DNA of 64,000 bases, taken from contig NZ_JAUSVX010000002.1 in the NCBI RefSeq assembly GCF_030814995.1, forward strand, positions 434,001 to 498,000, read 5' to 3'. This document shows positions 28,020-37,050 of this stretch, one piece after another. The translations under genes were made by a program, and so were the position numbers. The stretch is from Labrys wisconsinensis. GTDB lineage: Bacteria > Pseudomonadota > Alphaproteobacteria > Rhizobiales > Labraceae. The notes beneath the pieces were generated by a model that saw only the letters and a program-made list of their open reading frames with translations, did not search any database and was not told the origin of the DNA. Positions within the stretch are counted from its first letter, which is position 1. Each line of letters opens with the position of its first letter.

Positions 28020-29116
28020 GCGACATGTCCGCCAACCTGCCCAACCACGATGCGGCGCTGAACGCGCTGCCGCATGCGGTGCTCTCCGTCAACGCCGAGG
28101 GACGCATCACGGACGCCAACATCGCGGCGGAGGCTTTTTTCGAGATCAGCGCGCCGGTGATGCGCCGCTATCATCTGAAGGACCTGCTGCCCTTCGACTC
28201 GCCGCTGCTGGCCCTGATCGAGCAGGTGCGCGACCGCGGCGCGCCGGTCAACGAGTACCGTGTCGATATCGGCTCCTCGCGCATCGGCGGCGAGCGGCCG
28301 GTCGACATCCAGGTGGCGCCGTTCCTCGACCGGTCCGGCGGCGTGGTGGTGATGCTGCAGGAGCGCACCATCGCCGACAAGATGGACCGCCAGCTCACCC
28401 ACCGCGGCGCGGCCCGCTCGGTGACGGCCCTGGCGGCCATGCTCGCCCACGAGATCAAGAACCCGCTCTCGGGCATCCGCGGCGCGGCGCAGCTCCTGGA
28501 GCAGTCGGTCGACGACCAGGACCGGGCGCTGACCCAGTTGATCTGCGACGAGGCCGACCGGATCGTCAAGCTGGTCGACCGCATGGAGGTGTTCTCGGAC
28601 GAGCGGCCCGTGGCCCGCGAATCCGTCAACATCCACGTGGTGCTGGAGCACGTGAAGAAGCTGGCCCAGTCGGGCTTCGCCCGCCACATCCGCTTCCTGG
28701 AGGAATACGACCCGTCCCTGCCCTCGGTGCACGCCAACAAGGACCAGCTGATCCAGGTGGTGCTGAACCTGGTGAAGAACGCGGCCGAGGCGATCGACGG
28801 CCAGCCCGACGGCGAGATCGTGCTGACCACGGGCTTCAAGCCCGGGGTGAAGCTCACGGTGGCCGGCTCGGCTTCGCGCATCAGCCTGCCGCTGGAAGTG
28901 TGCATCCGGGACAATGGGCCGGGGGTCCCGGCCGACCTCATCCCGCATCTCTTCGATCCCTTCGTCACCACCAAGGCCACGGGGACCGGGCTCGGCCTGG
29001 CGCTGGTGGCCAAGATCGTCGGCGATCACGGCGGCATCGTCGAATGCGACAGCCAGCCGCGGCGCACCACGTTTCGAATTCTCCTCCCGATGTATCGGGC
29101 CGAGCGCGGATCATAA
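28016..29116 (+). CDS. ntrB: Nitrogen regulation sensor histidine kinase NtrB
   Basis: Cytoplasmic histidine kinase/phosphatase that, with PII protein, sets phosphorylation of NtrC according to nitrogen status. The 366-residue protein has a PAS domain ([19 protein letters not shown], about 17-120). The phosphoacceptor is His145 in [12 protein letters not shown], and the ATPase domain has [17 protein letters not shown] and GTGLGLALV. There is no membrane segment, as expected. It is translationally coupled to dusB and lies 14 bp before ntrC. Confidence 0.97.
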
Positions 29117-29130
29117 GGCGGTTACAGGAC

Positions 29131-30576
<1,446 letters not shown>

Positions 30577-30588
30577 GGGCGGGCCCGG

Positions 30589-31236
30589 TCAGGATGCGGC
30601 GGGCTGTGCCTGCGTCGCCGCGCTGATGCGGTAGGCGCAGCGCCGCGCCCCCGCGACGATGTGGTCGAGGCGCTCGACCCGCCAGTCGCGGCCCACCACC
30701 TCGCGGAAGAGGTCGAGCTCGCTGGCGCAGAAGCCTTGGCAGACCATGGCCGCGGCGCAGATCGGGCAATGGTTCTCGACGAGCAGGAAGGACCCGTCCG
30801 GCTCCCGGGTCCAGGCCGCCATGTAGCCTTCGGCCGAGCGCGCCTCGGCGAGCGCCGCCAGTCGGCCTTCGATCGAGGGCCTGATGCCGCAGCGGCTGCG
30901 ATAATAGGCCCGGACATGCCCGGCACGGCGCGCCACGACGGCGTCTAGCCCGGCTTCGCCGAACTCGTCGCGGATCAGGCCGATCAGCTCGGCCGTGAGC
31001 TCGGCATGGGTGTCGGGAAAGCGCGCCTGCGCCGCCCCGGTCAGCGACCAGGCGCGGCGGGGCCTGCCGCGGCCGGCCGGCGTGTCGGCGAAAGCCACCA
31101 GCCCGTCGCGCAGCAGCCGCTCGAGGCTCTGGCGCGCCGCCTGGGCGCTGATGCCGAGGCGCGACGCCAGGGCCTCGGCGCTGGCCGTGCCGTGCATCTT
31201 CAGATGGAACAGGATCGCGTCCGAGCCTTTGTCCAA
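30589..31236 (-). CDS. Winged-helix regulator with a cysteine cluster (SufR/DeoR-like)
   Basis: A 215-residue protein. The N-terminal winged helix (ILFHLKMHGTASAEALASRLGISAQAARQSLERLLRDG, about 8-45) is followed by a helical region. A C-terminal segment ENHCPICAAAMVCQGFC, then RCAYRI near the end, closely resembles the Fe-S-binding region of SufR-like repressors. I infer a redox or Fe-S-sensing regulator. Start is TTG at 31236, 15 bp from the first operator-like repeat shared with the divergent MFS gene, so it probably controls that transporter and itself. Confidence 0.85.
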   Translation of the reverse strand: MDKGSDAILFHLKMHGTASAEALASRLGISAQAARQSLERLLRDGLVAFADTPAGRGRPRRAWSLTGAAQARFPDTHAELTAELIGLIRDEFGEAGLDAVVARRAGHVRAYYRSRCGIRPSIEGRLAALAEARSAEGYMAAWTREPDGSFLLVENHCPICAAAMVCQGFCASELDLFREVVGRDWRVERLDHIVAGARRCAYRISAATQAQPAAS

Positions 31237-31250
31237 GCCGCCTCGCTAAT

Positions 31251-31305
31251 TTGACAATCTGATACTTGCTTAATTTCTCGAATTAGGCAAGCCTGGCATT
31301 GTCAA
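31251..31305. promoter_or_regulatory. Nested inverted repeats between the regulator and MFS genes
   Basis: Outer perfect arms TTGACAAT (31251-31258) and ATTGTCAA (31298-31305) enclose inner arms CTTGCTTAATT (31265-31275) and AATTAGGCAAG (31281-31291) with one mismatch. The whole 76-bp divergent gap is AT-rich. The inner element fits a dimeric regulator site; the outer arms overlap the ribosome site of the MFS gene. The adjacent winged-helix protein is the obvious candidate to bind. Confidence 0.6.
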
Positions 31306-31318
31306 AAAGGAGATGGCC

Positions 31319-32734
31319 ATGGAGCGGCAATCGATCTGGCGCGAGCTCGCCGCCACCGGCCACCTCAAGACCTTCGCGGTGATCTGCGGCGGCATCTGGC
31401 TGCATGCGGCCGATTCGCTGGTGACGGCGACGCTGATGCCGGCGGCGATCGGCGATATCGGCGGCCTCACCTTCATCAACTGGACGATCTCGCTCTACCA
31501 GGCCGGCTCGATCGTCACCGGCGCGGCCGCCGGAGCGGCGACCCAGCGCCTCGGCCTCAGGGCGGCATTCCTGGCCGCCATGCTGGTCTATGGCCTGGGC
31601 TGCCTGGTCGCTGCCCTCGCGCCGACCATGGCGCTGATGCTGGCCGGGCGGCTGATGCAGGGCATGGGCGGCGGCATGCTCTTGTCGCTCGGCTATGTCG
31701 CGACGCAGGCGCTGTTCCCCCGGCACCTGTGGACGCGGCTGATCGCCATGGAGGCGGTGATCTGGAGCGTGGCCGCGCTGTGCGGTCCGCTGCTCGGAGC
31801 CCTGTTCGTCGAGCTCGGCTTCTGGCGCGGCGCGTTCTGGATGTTCGCGGCGCAGGCGAGCCTGCTGATGCTTGCGGTGGCGGCGCTGATCCCGGGAACG
31901 GCGGCGGAGGTGCCGGGTGGGCGCTGGCCCTGGCTGCCGCTCCTGCTGCTGTTCGCCGCGACGCTCGCCGTCGCCACCGCCGGTGAGGTGAGGGGCACGG
32001 CGCCGTCGCTCCTGCTCGGCGGGCTCGGCCTCGGGCTCCTCGTCCTGGCGGCGTTGGCCGATCGGCGCTCGCCCGACCGGATGCTGCCCCGCAACACGCT
32101 GACGCCGGGCCATCCGGTCGCCGCAGGCCTTCTGATGGTGCTCACCATCTCGGCCGCGACCACGGGTTTCTGGGTCTATGGGCCATTGATCCTCAAGGTG
32201 CTGTTCGAGGCGCCGCCCCTGGTGGCGGGCTGGCTGCTGGCGGCCGAATCCATCGCCTGGAGCCTCGGCACGCTGACGGTCTCGCGCGCCTCGGCCGCCC
32301 GCCAGCCGGGCCTGATCCGTCTCGGCATCGGGCTGGCCGCGGCCGGCGCCTGCGGCTTCCTGCTGGCGATCCCGGGCCGGTCCCTCGTCGGCGTGTCGCT
32401 CTGCGTGCTCCTGCAGGGCGCCGGATTCGGCGTGTTCTGGCCGTTCCTGATGGGACGGCTGGTGACGAACGCACCCCGCGAGGAGCAGGCCCTCGCCGCC
32501 TCCGCCGCGCCCAATGTCCAGCGCATCGGCTATGCCCTCGGCGCGGCCGCCGCCGGCATCTCCGCCAATTCCGCCGGCCTGGCCGAGGGCATGACCGCGG
32601 ATGAGGCGGTCTTCGCCTCCACATGGGTGTTCGCGGTGTTCGTGCCGCTGGTCGCGGTGGCCTGTGCCGCGGCGTGGCGCTTCACCGCCGCGGAGGGGCC
32701 GAGCGCCGTCGAGGTCCGGCGGCCGCTCGGCTGA
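31319..32734 (+). CDS. Major facilitator superfamily transporter, DHA2-like
   Basis: A 471-residue polytopic protein with about 14 hydrophobic segments, resembling drug-efflux MFS proteins. It shows the motif-C-like region and conserved MLAGRLMQGMGGGMLLSLGY (motif B/C area) and WSVAALCGPLLGALFVELGFWRGAFW. I prefer the ATG at 31319, which lies 7 bases after AAGGAG, over ATG 31313, which nearly abuts it. It is divergent from the Fe-S-type regulator, suggesting expression induced by redox-active or toxic compounds. The substrate is unknown. Confidence 0.9.
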   Translation: MERQSIWRELAATGHLKTFAVICGGIWLHAADSLVTATLMPAAIGDIGGLTFINWTISLYQAGSIVTGAAAGAATQRLGLRAAFLAAMLVYGLGCLVAALAPTMALMLAGRLMQGMGGGMLLSLGYVATQALFPRHLWTRLIAMEAVIWSVAALCGPLLGALFVELGFWRGAFWMFAAQASLLMLAVAALIPGTAAEVPGGRWPWLPLLLLFAATLAVATAGEVRGTAPSLLLGGLGLGLLVLAALADRRSPDRMLPRNTLTPGHPVAAGLLMVLTISAATTGFWVYGPLILKVLFEAPPLVAGWLLAAESIAWSLGTLTVSRASAARQPGLIRLGIGLAAAGACGFLLAIPGRSLVGVSLCVLLQGAGFGVFWPFLMGRLVTNAPREEQALAASAAPNVQRIGYALGAAAAGISANSAGLAEGMTADEAVFASTWVFAVFVPLVAVACAAAWRFTAAEGPSAVEVRRPLG

Positions 32735-32746
32735 TCGGAGCCGCGG

Positions 32747-33334
32747 TCAGGCTGCGCGCGGCTTGCCGAGCGCCGCTTCGATGAGCGAACGGGCCGCCTC
32801 GCCGGCCGTCTCCATGTAGGACGGGTCGCGGTGCAGCAGGACGACGGCGAAGGAGCCGTCCATCAGGAGAACGACCTGCCGGGCGAGGCGTTCCGCACCG
32901 GCAAGCCCAGCGGCCTCGAAGGTGGAGCGCAGCCAGGCCTCGAGGCGGCGCTTGTGTGCCGCGCCGACCTTCATGGCGGGGTGGCCGGGCAGGTTGGCGA
33001 GCTCGGCCGAGGTGCGCAGGAAGCCGCAGCCCTTCCATCTGGGGTGGCGCGCCGCGCGGGCGAGATGGGTGAAGATGCCCTGGACCCTGGCCGCGACGTC
33101 GCCGTCCGTCGCTGCGAACCAGCGCTGGAACAGGGCGAGGTTGGGCTGGTCGCGGCTATCGAGATAGGCGGCGACGAGGTCGTCCTTGCTCCGGAAATGA
33201 TAGTAGAGCGTGCGCTTGGTGACGCCGGCCTTCGCCGCCACCGCGTCGACGCCGACGCTGCGGATCCCCTCGTCGTAGAACAGCTTCGTCGCGGCGGCGA
33301 CGATGCGCTCGCGGGTCGGACTCGGGCCTGCCAT
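32747..33334 (-). CDS. TetR-family transcriptional regulator
   Basis: A 195-residue regulator with an N-terminal TetR helix-turn-helix (TRERIVAAATKLFYDEGIRSVGVDAVAAKAGVTKRTLYYHFRSKDDLVAAYL, about 6-55) and a helical ligand domain containing GCGFLRTSAEL. It is divergent from the enoyl-CoA hydratase gene, and the 85-bp gap carries a palindromic operator-like sequence at 33344-33367. It most likely represses that gene. The ATG at 33334 is chosen; longer in-frame starts run through the operator. Confidence 0.92.
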   Translation of the reverse strand: MAGPSPTRERIVAAATKLFYDEGIRSVGVDAVAAKAGVTKRTLYYHFRSKDDLVAAYLDSRDQPNLALFQRWFAATDGDVAARVQGIFTHLARAARHPRWKGCGFLRTSAELANLPGHPAMKVGAAHKRRLEAWLRSTFEAAGLAGAERLARQVVLLMDGSFAVVLLHRDPSYMETAGEAARSLIEAALGKPRAA

Positions 33335-33343
33335 GCCGCGTGA

Positions 33344-33367
33344 TGTATACTGACCAGTGAATATACA
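33344..33367. promoter_or_regulatory. Candidate TetR operator
   Basis: Two overlapping palindromes: outer arms TGTATA (33344-33349) and TATACA (33362-33367), and inner ACTG (33349-33352) and CAGT (33355-33358). The site lies 10 bp upstream of the TetR gene and 53 bp before the hydratase ATG. Size and shape match TetR-family operators. Confidence 0.6.
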
Positions 33368-33419
33368 CAATGCGCCGATCCTCCTACGGTCTGGGCCGAA
33401 ACCACCAGGAGACCAGGCC

Positions 33420-34211
33420 ATGTCCGACATCGTGCTGATGCAGGTCGAAGACCGGATCGCGCTGTTGACGCTCAACCGGCCGGACAAGCTGAATGCCCTG
33501 AACTACGCCCTGATCGACCGGCTGATGGCGCTGCTCGACGAGATCGAGCTCTGCGCCGGGATCGGCGCCGTGATCCTCACCGGCGCCGGCGAGCGGGCCT
33601 TCTCGGCCGGCGCCGACATCGGCGAGTTCTCCGCGAGCCTGCGGGCGGGGACCGGGCAGGCGCTGGCCCATTTCGTGCGGCGCGGCCAGGCGCTGACGGC
33701 GCGCCTGGAAGCCTTTCCCAAGCCGGTCATCGCCGCGGTGAACGGCCTCGCTTATGGCGGCGGCTGCGAGATCACCGAGGCGGCCCATCTTGCGGTCGCG
33801 GCGGAGGATGCGCTGTTCGCCAAGCCGGAGATCGCGCTCGGCATGCCGCCGACCTTCGGCGGCACGCAGCGCCTGCCGCGCCTCGCCGGGCGCAAGCGCG
33901 CCCTGGAGCTGCTGCTGACCGGCGATCCCTTCGACGCCGCCCATGCCGCCGCGATCGGGCTGGTCAACCGCGTCGTGCCGCGCGCCGAGGTGCTGGAAAC
34001 GGCGCGGGCGCTGGCCGGGCGCATCCTGCGCCATTCGCCGCTCGCCGCCGGCGCGGTCATCACCGCCGTGACGCGCGGCCTGAACATGGGCATCGACGAA
34101 GGCCTGCGCATGGAGGCCGAGCAGTTCGCCCGCATGGCGCCGACCCATGACCTCGCGGAGGGACTGTCGGCCTGGATCGAACGGCGCCCGCCCGCCTATG
34201 CCGGCCGCTGA
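33420..34211 (+). CDS. Enoyl-CoA hydratase/isomerase family protein
   Basis: A 263-residue crotonase-fold enzyme. The oxyanion-hole segments are FSAGADIGEF and AVNGLAYGGGCEITEAAHLAVA; the latter carries the first catalytic glutamate position, and KPEIALGMPPTFGGTQRLPRL covers the second region. Such enzymes hydrate or isomerise acyl-CoA thioesters in fatty-acid or aromatic catabolism. With no other beta-oxidation gene nearby, the specific reaction is open. The ATG at 33420 follows a GGAGACC sequence. Confidence 0.92.
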   Translation: MSDIVLMQVEDRIALLTLNRPDKLNALNYALIDRLMALLDEIELCAGIGAVILTGAGERAFSAGADIGEFSASLRAGTGQALAHFVRRGQALTARLEAFPKPVIAAVNGLAYGGGCEITEAAHLAVAAEDALFAKPEIALGMPPTFGGTQRLPRLAGRKRALELLLTGDPFDAAHAAAIGLVNRVVPRAEVLETARALAGRILRHSPLAAGAVITAVTRGLNMGIDEGLRMEAEQFARMAPTHDLAEGLSAWIERRPPAYAGR

Positions 34212-34234
34212 GGCCTGCCGCGGCGCCCCGGTGG

Positions 34235-35125
34235 CTAACCGGCGGCGCTGCGGGCAGGGGCGATCCCGGACCCGGCCGAGGCACGCTGGAGCAGCGCATC
34301 GAGCTTGGCCACGGTTCCCGCTTCCGCGAGCGGGGTATAGACCACCAGCTTCATGTCCGTGCCGCCGACCGCGGCGAAGCTGGTATACTCGAACAGCATC
34401 AGCCCGCCTTCCGGATGCCGGATGCGCTTGTGCCCGGTGAAGGGGCGCAGCACCTCGTGCCGGGGCCACCACGCCCGGAATTCCGGGCTCGCCTGCATCA
34501 GCCTCGCCACGAGCCGCGCGAAATCCGGGTCGCCGGCATAGCGGGCACTGTCGGCGCGGAACATGCCCAGCGAGGCGGAGGCAAGCTCGGCCCAGTCGAC
34601 CAGCAGGCGGCGATGCTCCGGGTCGGCGAAGACGAGATGCATGGCGTTGCGCTCGTCGCCCTCCAACCGGCCATAGTCGCCGAACAGCGCCACGGCCGCC
34701 CGGTTCCAGGCGAGCACGTCCCAGCGACGGCCGAGGACATAGGCAGGCTGGCCGGTCAGGCTCTCCAGCATGCGCAGGATCGGCTCGTCGACGCGCTCGG
34801 GGCCGGTCGAGGGCGGCTCCGGCACCGGCCTGTCGGACAGGAGGAAGAGGTGCCGCCGCTCGGCCGGATCGAGCTGCAGCGCGCGCGCCAAAGCCGCGAG
34901 GACCTCCGGCGACGGACGGACGTCCCGTCCCTGCTCGAGCCACGTGTACCAGGTGGTGCCGACCCCGGCGAGGAGCGCGACCTCGTCCCGCCGCAGCCCG
35001 GGCGTGCGCCGGCGGACGCCGTCGGGCAGCCCGACGCTCGCCGGCGTGAGCCTCTCGCGGCGCGAGCGCAGGAACGCGCCGAATTCCTGGTGGCGGGCCT
35101 GCGCGATGGTCGTGCTGTCGCTCAT
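34235..35125 (-). CDS. XRE-family regulator with MmyB-like ligand domain
   Basis: A 296-residue protein. The N-terminal helix-turn-helix (FLRSRRERLTPASVGLP, then RRTPGLRRDEVALLAGVGTTWYTWLEQGRDVRPSPEVLAALARAL) is the HTH_31 pattern of actinobacterial/proteobacterial SDR-linked regulators. The C-terminal domain carries WDVLAWNRAAVALFGDY and FRADSARYAGDP, typical of the MmyB-like PAS-related domain. It is divergent from an SDR gene, a common pairing. Start at ATG 35125; 35134 and 35137 are in-frame alternatives and none has a good ribosome site. Confidence 0.9.
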   Translation of the reverse strand: MSDSTTIAQARHQEFGAFLRSRRERLTPASVGLPDGVRRRTPGLRRDEVALLAGVGTTWYTWLEQGRDVRPSPEVLAALARALQLDPAERRHLFLLSDRPVPEPPSTGPERVDEPILRMLESLTGQPAYVLGRRWDVLAWNRAAVALFGDYGRLEGDERNAMHLVFADPEHRRLLVDWAELASASLGMFRADSARYAGDPDFARLVARLMQASPEFRAWWPRHEVLRPFTGHKRIRHPEGGLMLFEYTSFAAVGGTDMKLVVYTPLAEAGTVAKLDALLQRASAGSGIAPARSAAG

Positions 35126-35227
35126 GTCCGCCATCATAGCAGGAGCAATACCAGGATAGCACCGAAACTGTTTGGCCGGCCGCGAGGCTGGCAGGATGCG
35201 CCCATCGCAATCGCGAGGCGGACGGAC

Positions 35228-36073
35228 ATGGCGACGACAGGCAGGACGGTCTTGATCACCGGGGCGACGGACGGTGTCGGGCGGCGCGTGGCCGAGCGGC
35301 TCGCCGCGGACGGCGCAACCGTGCTGGTGCATGGCCGCGACCGGCCACGGGCCGAGGAGCTGTTGGCCGGCATCCGCCGGGCCGGCGGGACGGCGACCTT
35401 CTATCCCGCGGATTTCTCCGCGCTGTCGGAGGTGCACGCCCTGGCCGAAGCGGTGCGGCGCGATCACCACCGTCTCGACGTCCTGGTCAACAATGCCGGC
35501 ATCGGCACCGCGGGACCGGGGCCCGGGCGGCAGACGAGCCGGGACGGTCACGAACTGCGCTTTGCCGTGAACTATCTGGCGGGCTTCCTGCTGACGCGCC
35601 TGCTGCTGCCGCTGCTGGCGGCGAGCCGCCCGGCCCGGATCGTCAACGTCGCCTCCGCCGGCCAGCAGGCCATCGATTTCGCCGACGTCATGCTGACGCG
35701 CGGCTATAGCGGCACGCGGGCCTACTGCCAGAGCAAGCTGGCGCAGATCATGTTCACCTTCGATCTGGCGGAGGAGCTGGACGGCACGGGCGTCACCGCC
35801 ACGTGCCTGCATCCCGCCAGCTACATGGACACGACCATGGTGCGGGCGAGCGGCGTCAGGCCGCTCAGCACGGTGGAGGAGGGGGCCGACGCGATCCTGC
35901 AGCTGGCGACATCCCCCGGGACGTCCGGTCGATCGGGCCTCTATTGCGACGGGCTGCAGCCCTCGCGTGCCCATGCCCAGGCCTATGACGGGGCGGCCCG
36001 CGAGCGCCTGCGCCTGCTCAGCGCCCAGCTCGCCGGCCTGCCGGAGACCCGGCCCGGGCGGTCCGGCTGCTGA
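35228..36073 (+). CDS. Short-chain dehydrogenase/reductase
   Basis: A 281-residue SDR. The cofactor motif TGATDGVGRRVAE (the TGxxxGxG form) sits near the start, followed by NNAG at about 90, Ser in NVASAGQQ and YCQSK as the catalytic Tyr/Lys motif, all in family order. It is longer than minimal SDRs and resembles the WW-oxidoreductase/retinol dehydrogenase-like group. It is paired with the divergent XRE-type regulator across a 102-bp gap. The substrate is unknown. Confidence 0.9.
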   Translation: MATTGRTVLITGATDGVGRRVAERLAADGATVLVHGRDRPRAEELLAGIRRAGGTATFYPADFSALSEVHALAEAVRRDHHRLDVLVNNAGIGTAGPGPGRQTSRDGHELRFAVNYLAGFLLTRLLLPLLAASRPARIVNVASAGQQAIDFADVMLTRGYSGTRAYCQSKLAQIMFTFDLAEELDGTGVTATCLHPASYMDTTMVRASGVRPLSTVEEGADAILQLATSPGTSGRSGLYCDGLQPSRAHAQAYDGAARERLRLLSAQLAGLPETRPGRSGC

Positions 36074-36117
36074 GCCTCGCAAATGACCCATGCACGGCAA
36101 CCAGGAAAGCACGGATC

Positions 36118-36834
36118 ATGTCGTCCCAGCACGCAGTCATCGTCGGCGGATCGTCTGGAATCGGCCTGGCGACCGCTCGCCACCTCATGGCGCTCGGCCT
36201 CGCCGTGACCATCGCCGGCCGCAGCGAGCCCCGATTGCAGGCGGCGCGGCAGGCGCTCGGCGGCGATGTCTCGGCGGTGGTGATCGATGCCGCCGACGGC
36301 GGGAGCGTGCAGCGGGCCTTCGCGCAGATCGGGACGTTCGACCATCTCGTCCTGGCGCTCGGCAGCTCCAGGGGTCTCGGTCCCTTCGCCACGATCGATC
36401 CAGCCGACATGCGGCTCGGGTTCGAGGAGAAAGTCTTCCCGCATTTCGCCTGCGCCCAGGCGGCGATGCCCCACCTGCGCAAGGACGGCAGCATCGTGTT
36501 CGTCGCGGCCGTCTCGGCCCATGCGGCCGTGCCCGGCACGTCCGGGATCGGTGCCGCCAACGCGGCGGTCGCCGCCCTCGTGCCCACTCTCGCCGCCGAG
36601 CTGCGGCCGCTGCGCGTCAACGGCGTCTCCCCGGGCCTCGTCGACACGCCGTGGTGGGACTTCCTGCCCCAGGAGCAGAAGACGACGCTCTTCGCCCAGT
36701 ACGTCGCCAGGACGCCGGTCGGGCGCATCGGCCGGCCGGAGGATGTGGCCCAGGCGATCGCCTTCCTGATCTGCTCCGACTTCATGGATGGGGTGGTCAT
36801 CGTCTGCGACGGCGGCCTGCGGCTCGCGGCATAG
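36118..36834 (+). CDS. Short-chain dehydrogenase/reductase with an atypical active site
   Basis: A 238-residue SDR with the cofactor motif GGSSGIGLATARHLMALG and a typical C-terminal half (SPGLVDTPWW, then MDGVVIVCDGGLRL). The usual catalytic YxxxK is not recognisable: the segment after VAAVSAHAAVPGTSGIGAANAAVAALV has no Tyr-x3-Lys. The NNAG motif is replaced by ALGSSRG. It may be an SDR with altered or no dehydrogenase activity. It follows the upstream SDR by 44 bp and may be cotranscribed. Confidence 0.85.
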   Translation: MSSQHAVIVGGSSGIGLATARHLMALGLAVTIAGRSEPRLQAARQALGGDVSAVVIDAADGGSVQRAFAQIGTFDHLVLALGSSRGLGPFATIDPADMRLGFEEKVFPHFACAQAAMPHLRKDGSIVFVAAVSAHAAVPGTSGIGAANAAVAALVPTLAAELRPLRVNGVSPGLVDTPWWDFLPQEQKTTLFAQYVARTPVGRIGRPEDVAQAIAFLICSDFMDGVVIVCDGGLRLAA

Positions 36835-37050
36835 GCGCCGGAGGCGGTGCACGGCAGGCGGCCGGCGCCGCCAGACCCGCGCCAGAAATGGCGGCCGCTC
36901 GCGCAGTGTGACAATTCGGTGATGACCTAACGGCAGACTGCCTGTGATTTTCCCCGCTCACGTCAAGATGTAGTCGCAATTCGGCAACACTGGTGTAAGC
37001 GAGCATCACCGGTCCGTCGCTCGGACCCAGAAGGAAGGTCCGTCTCCGGA

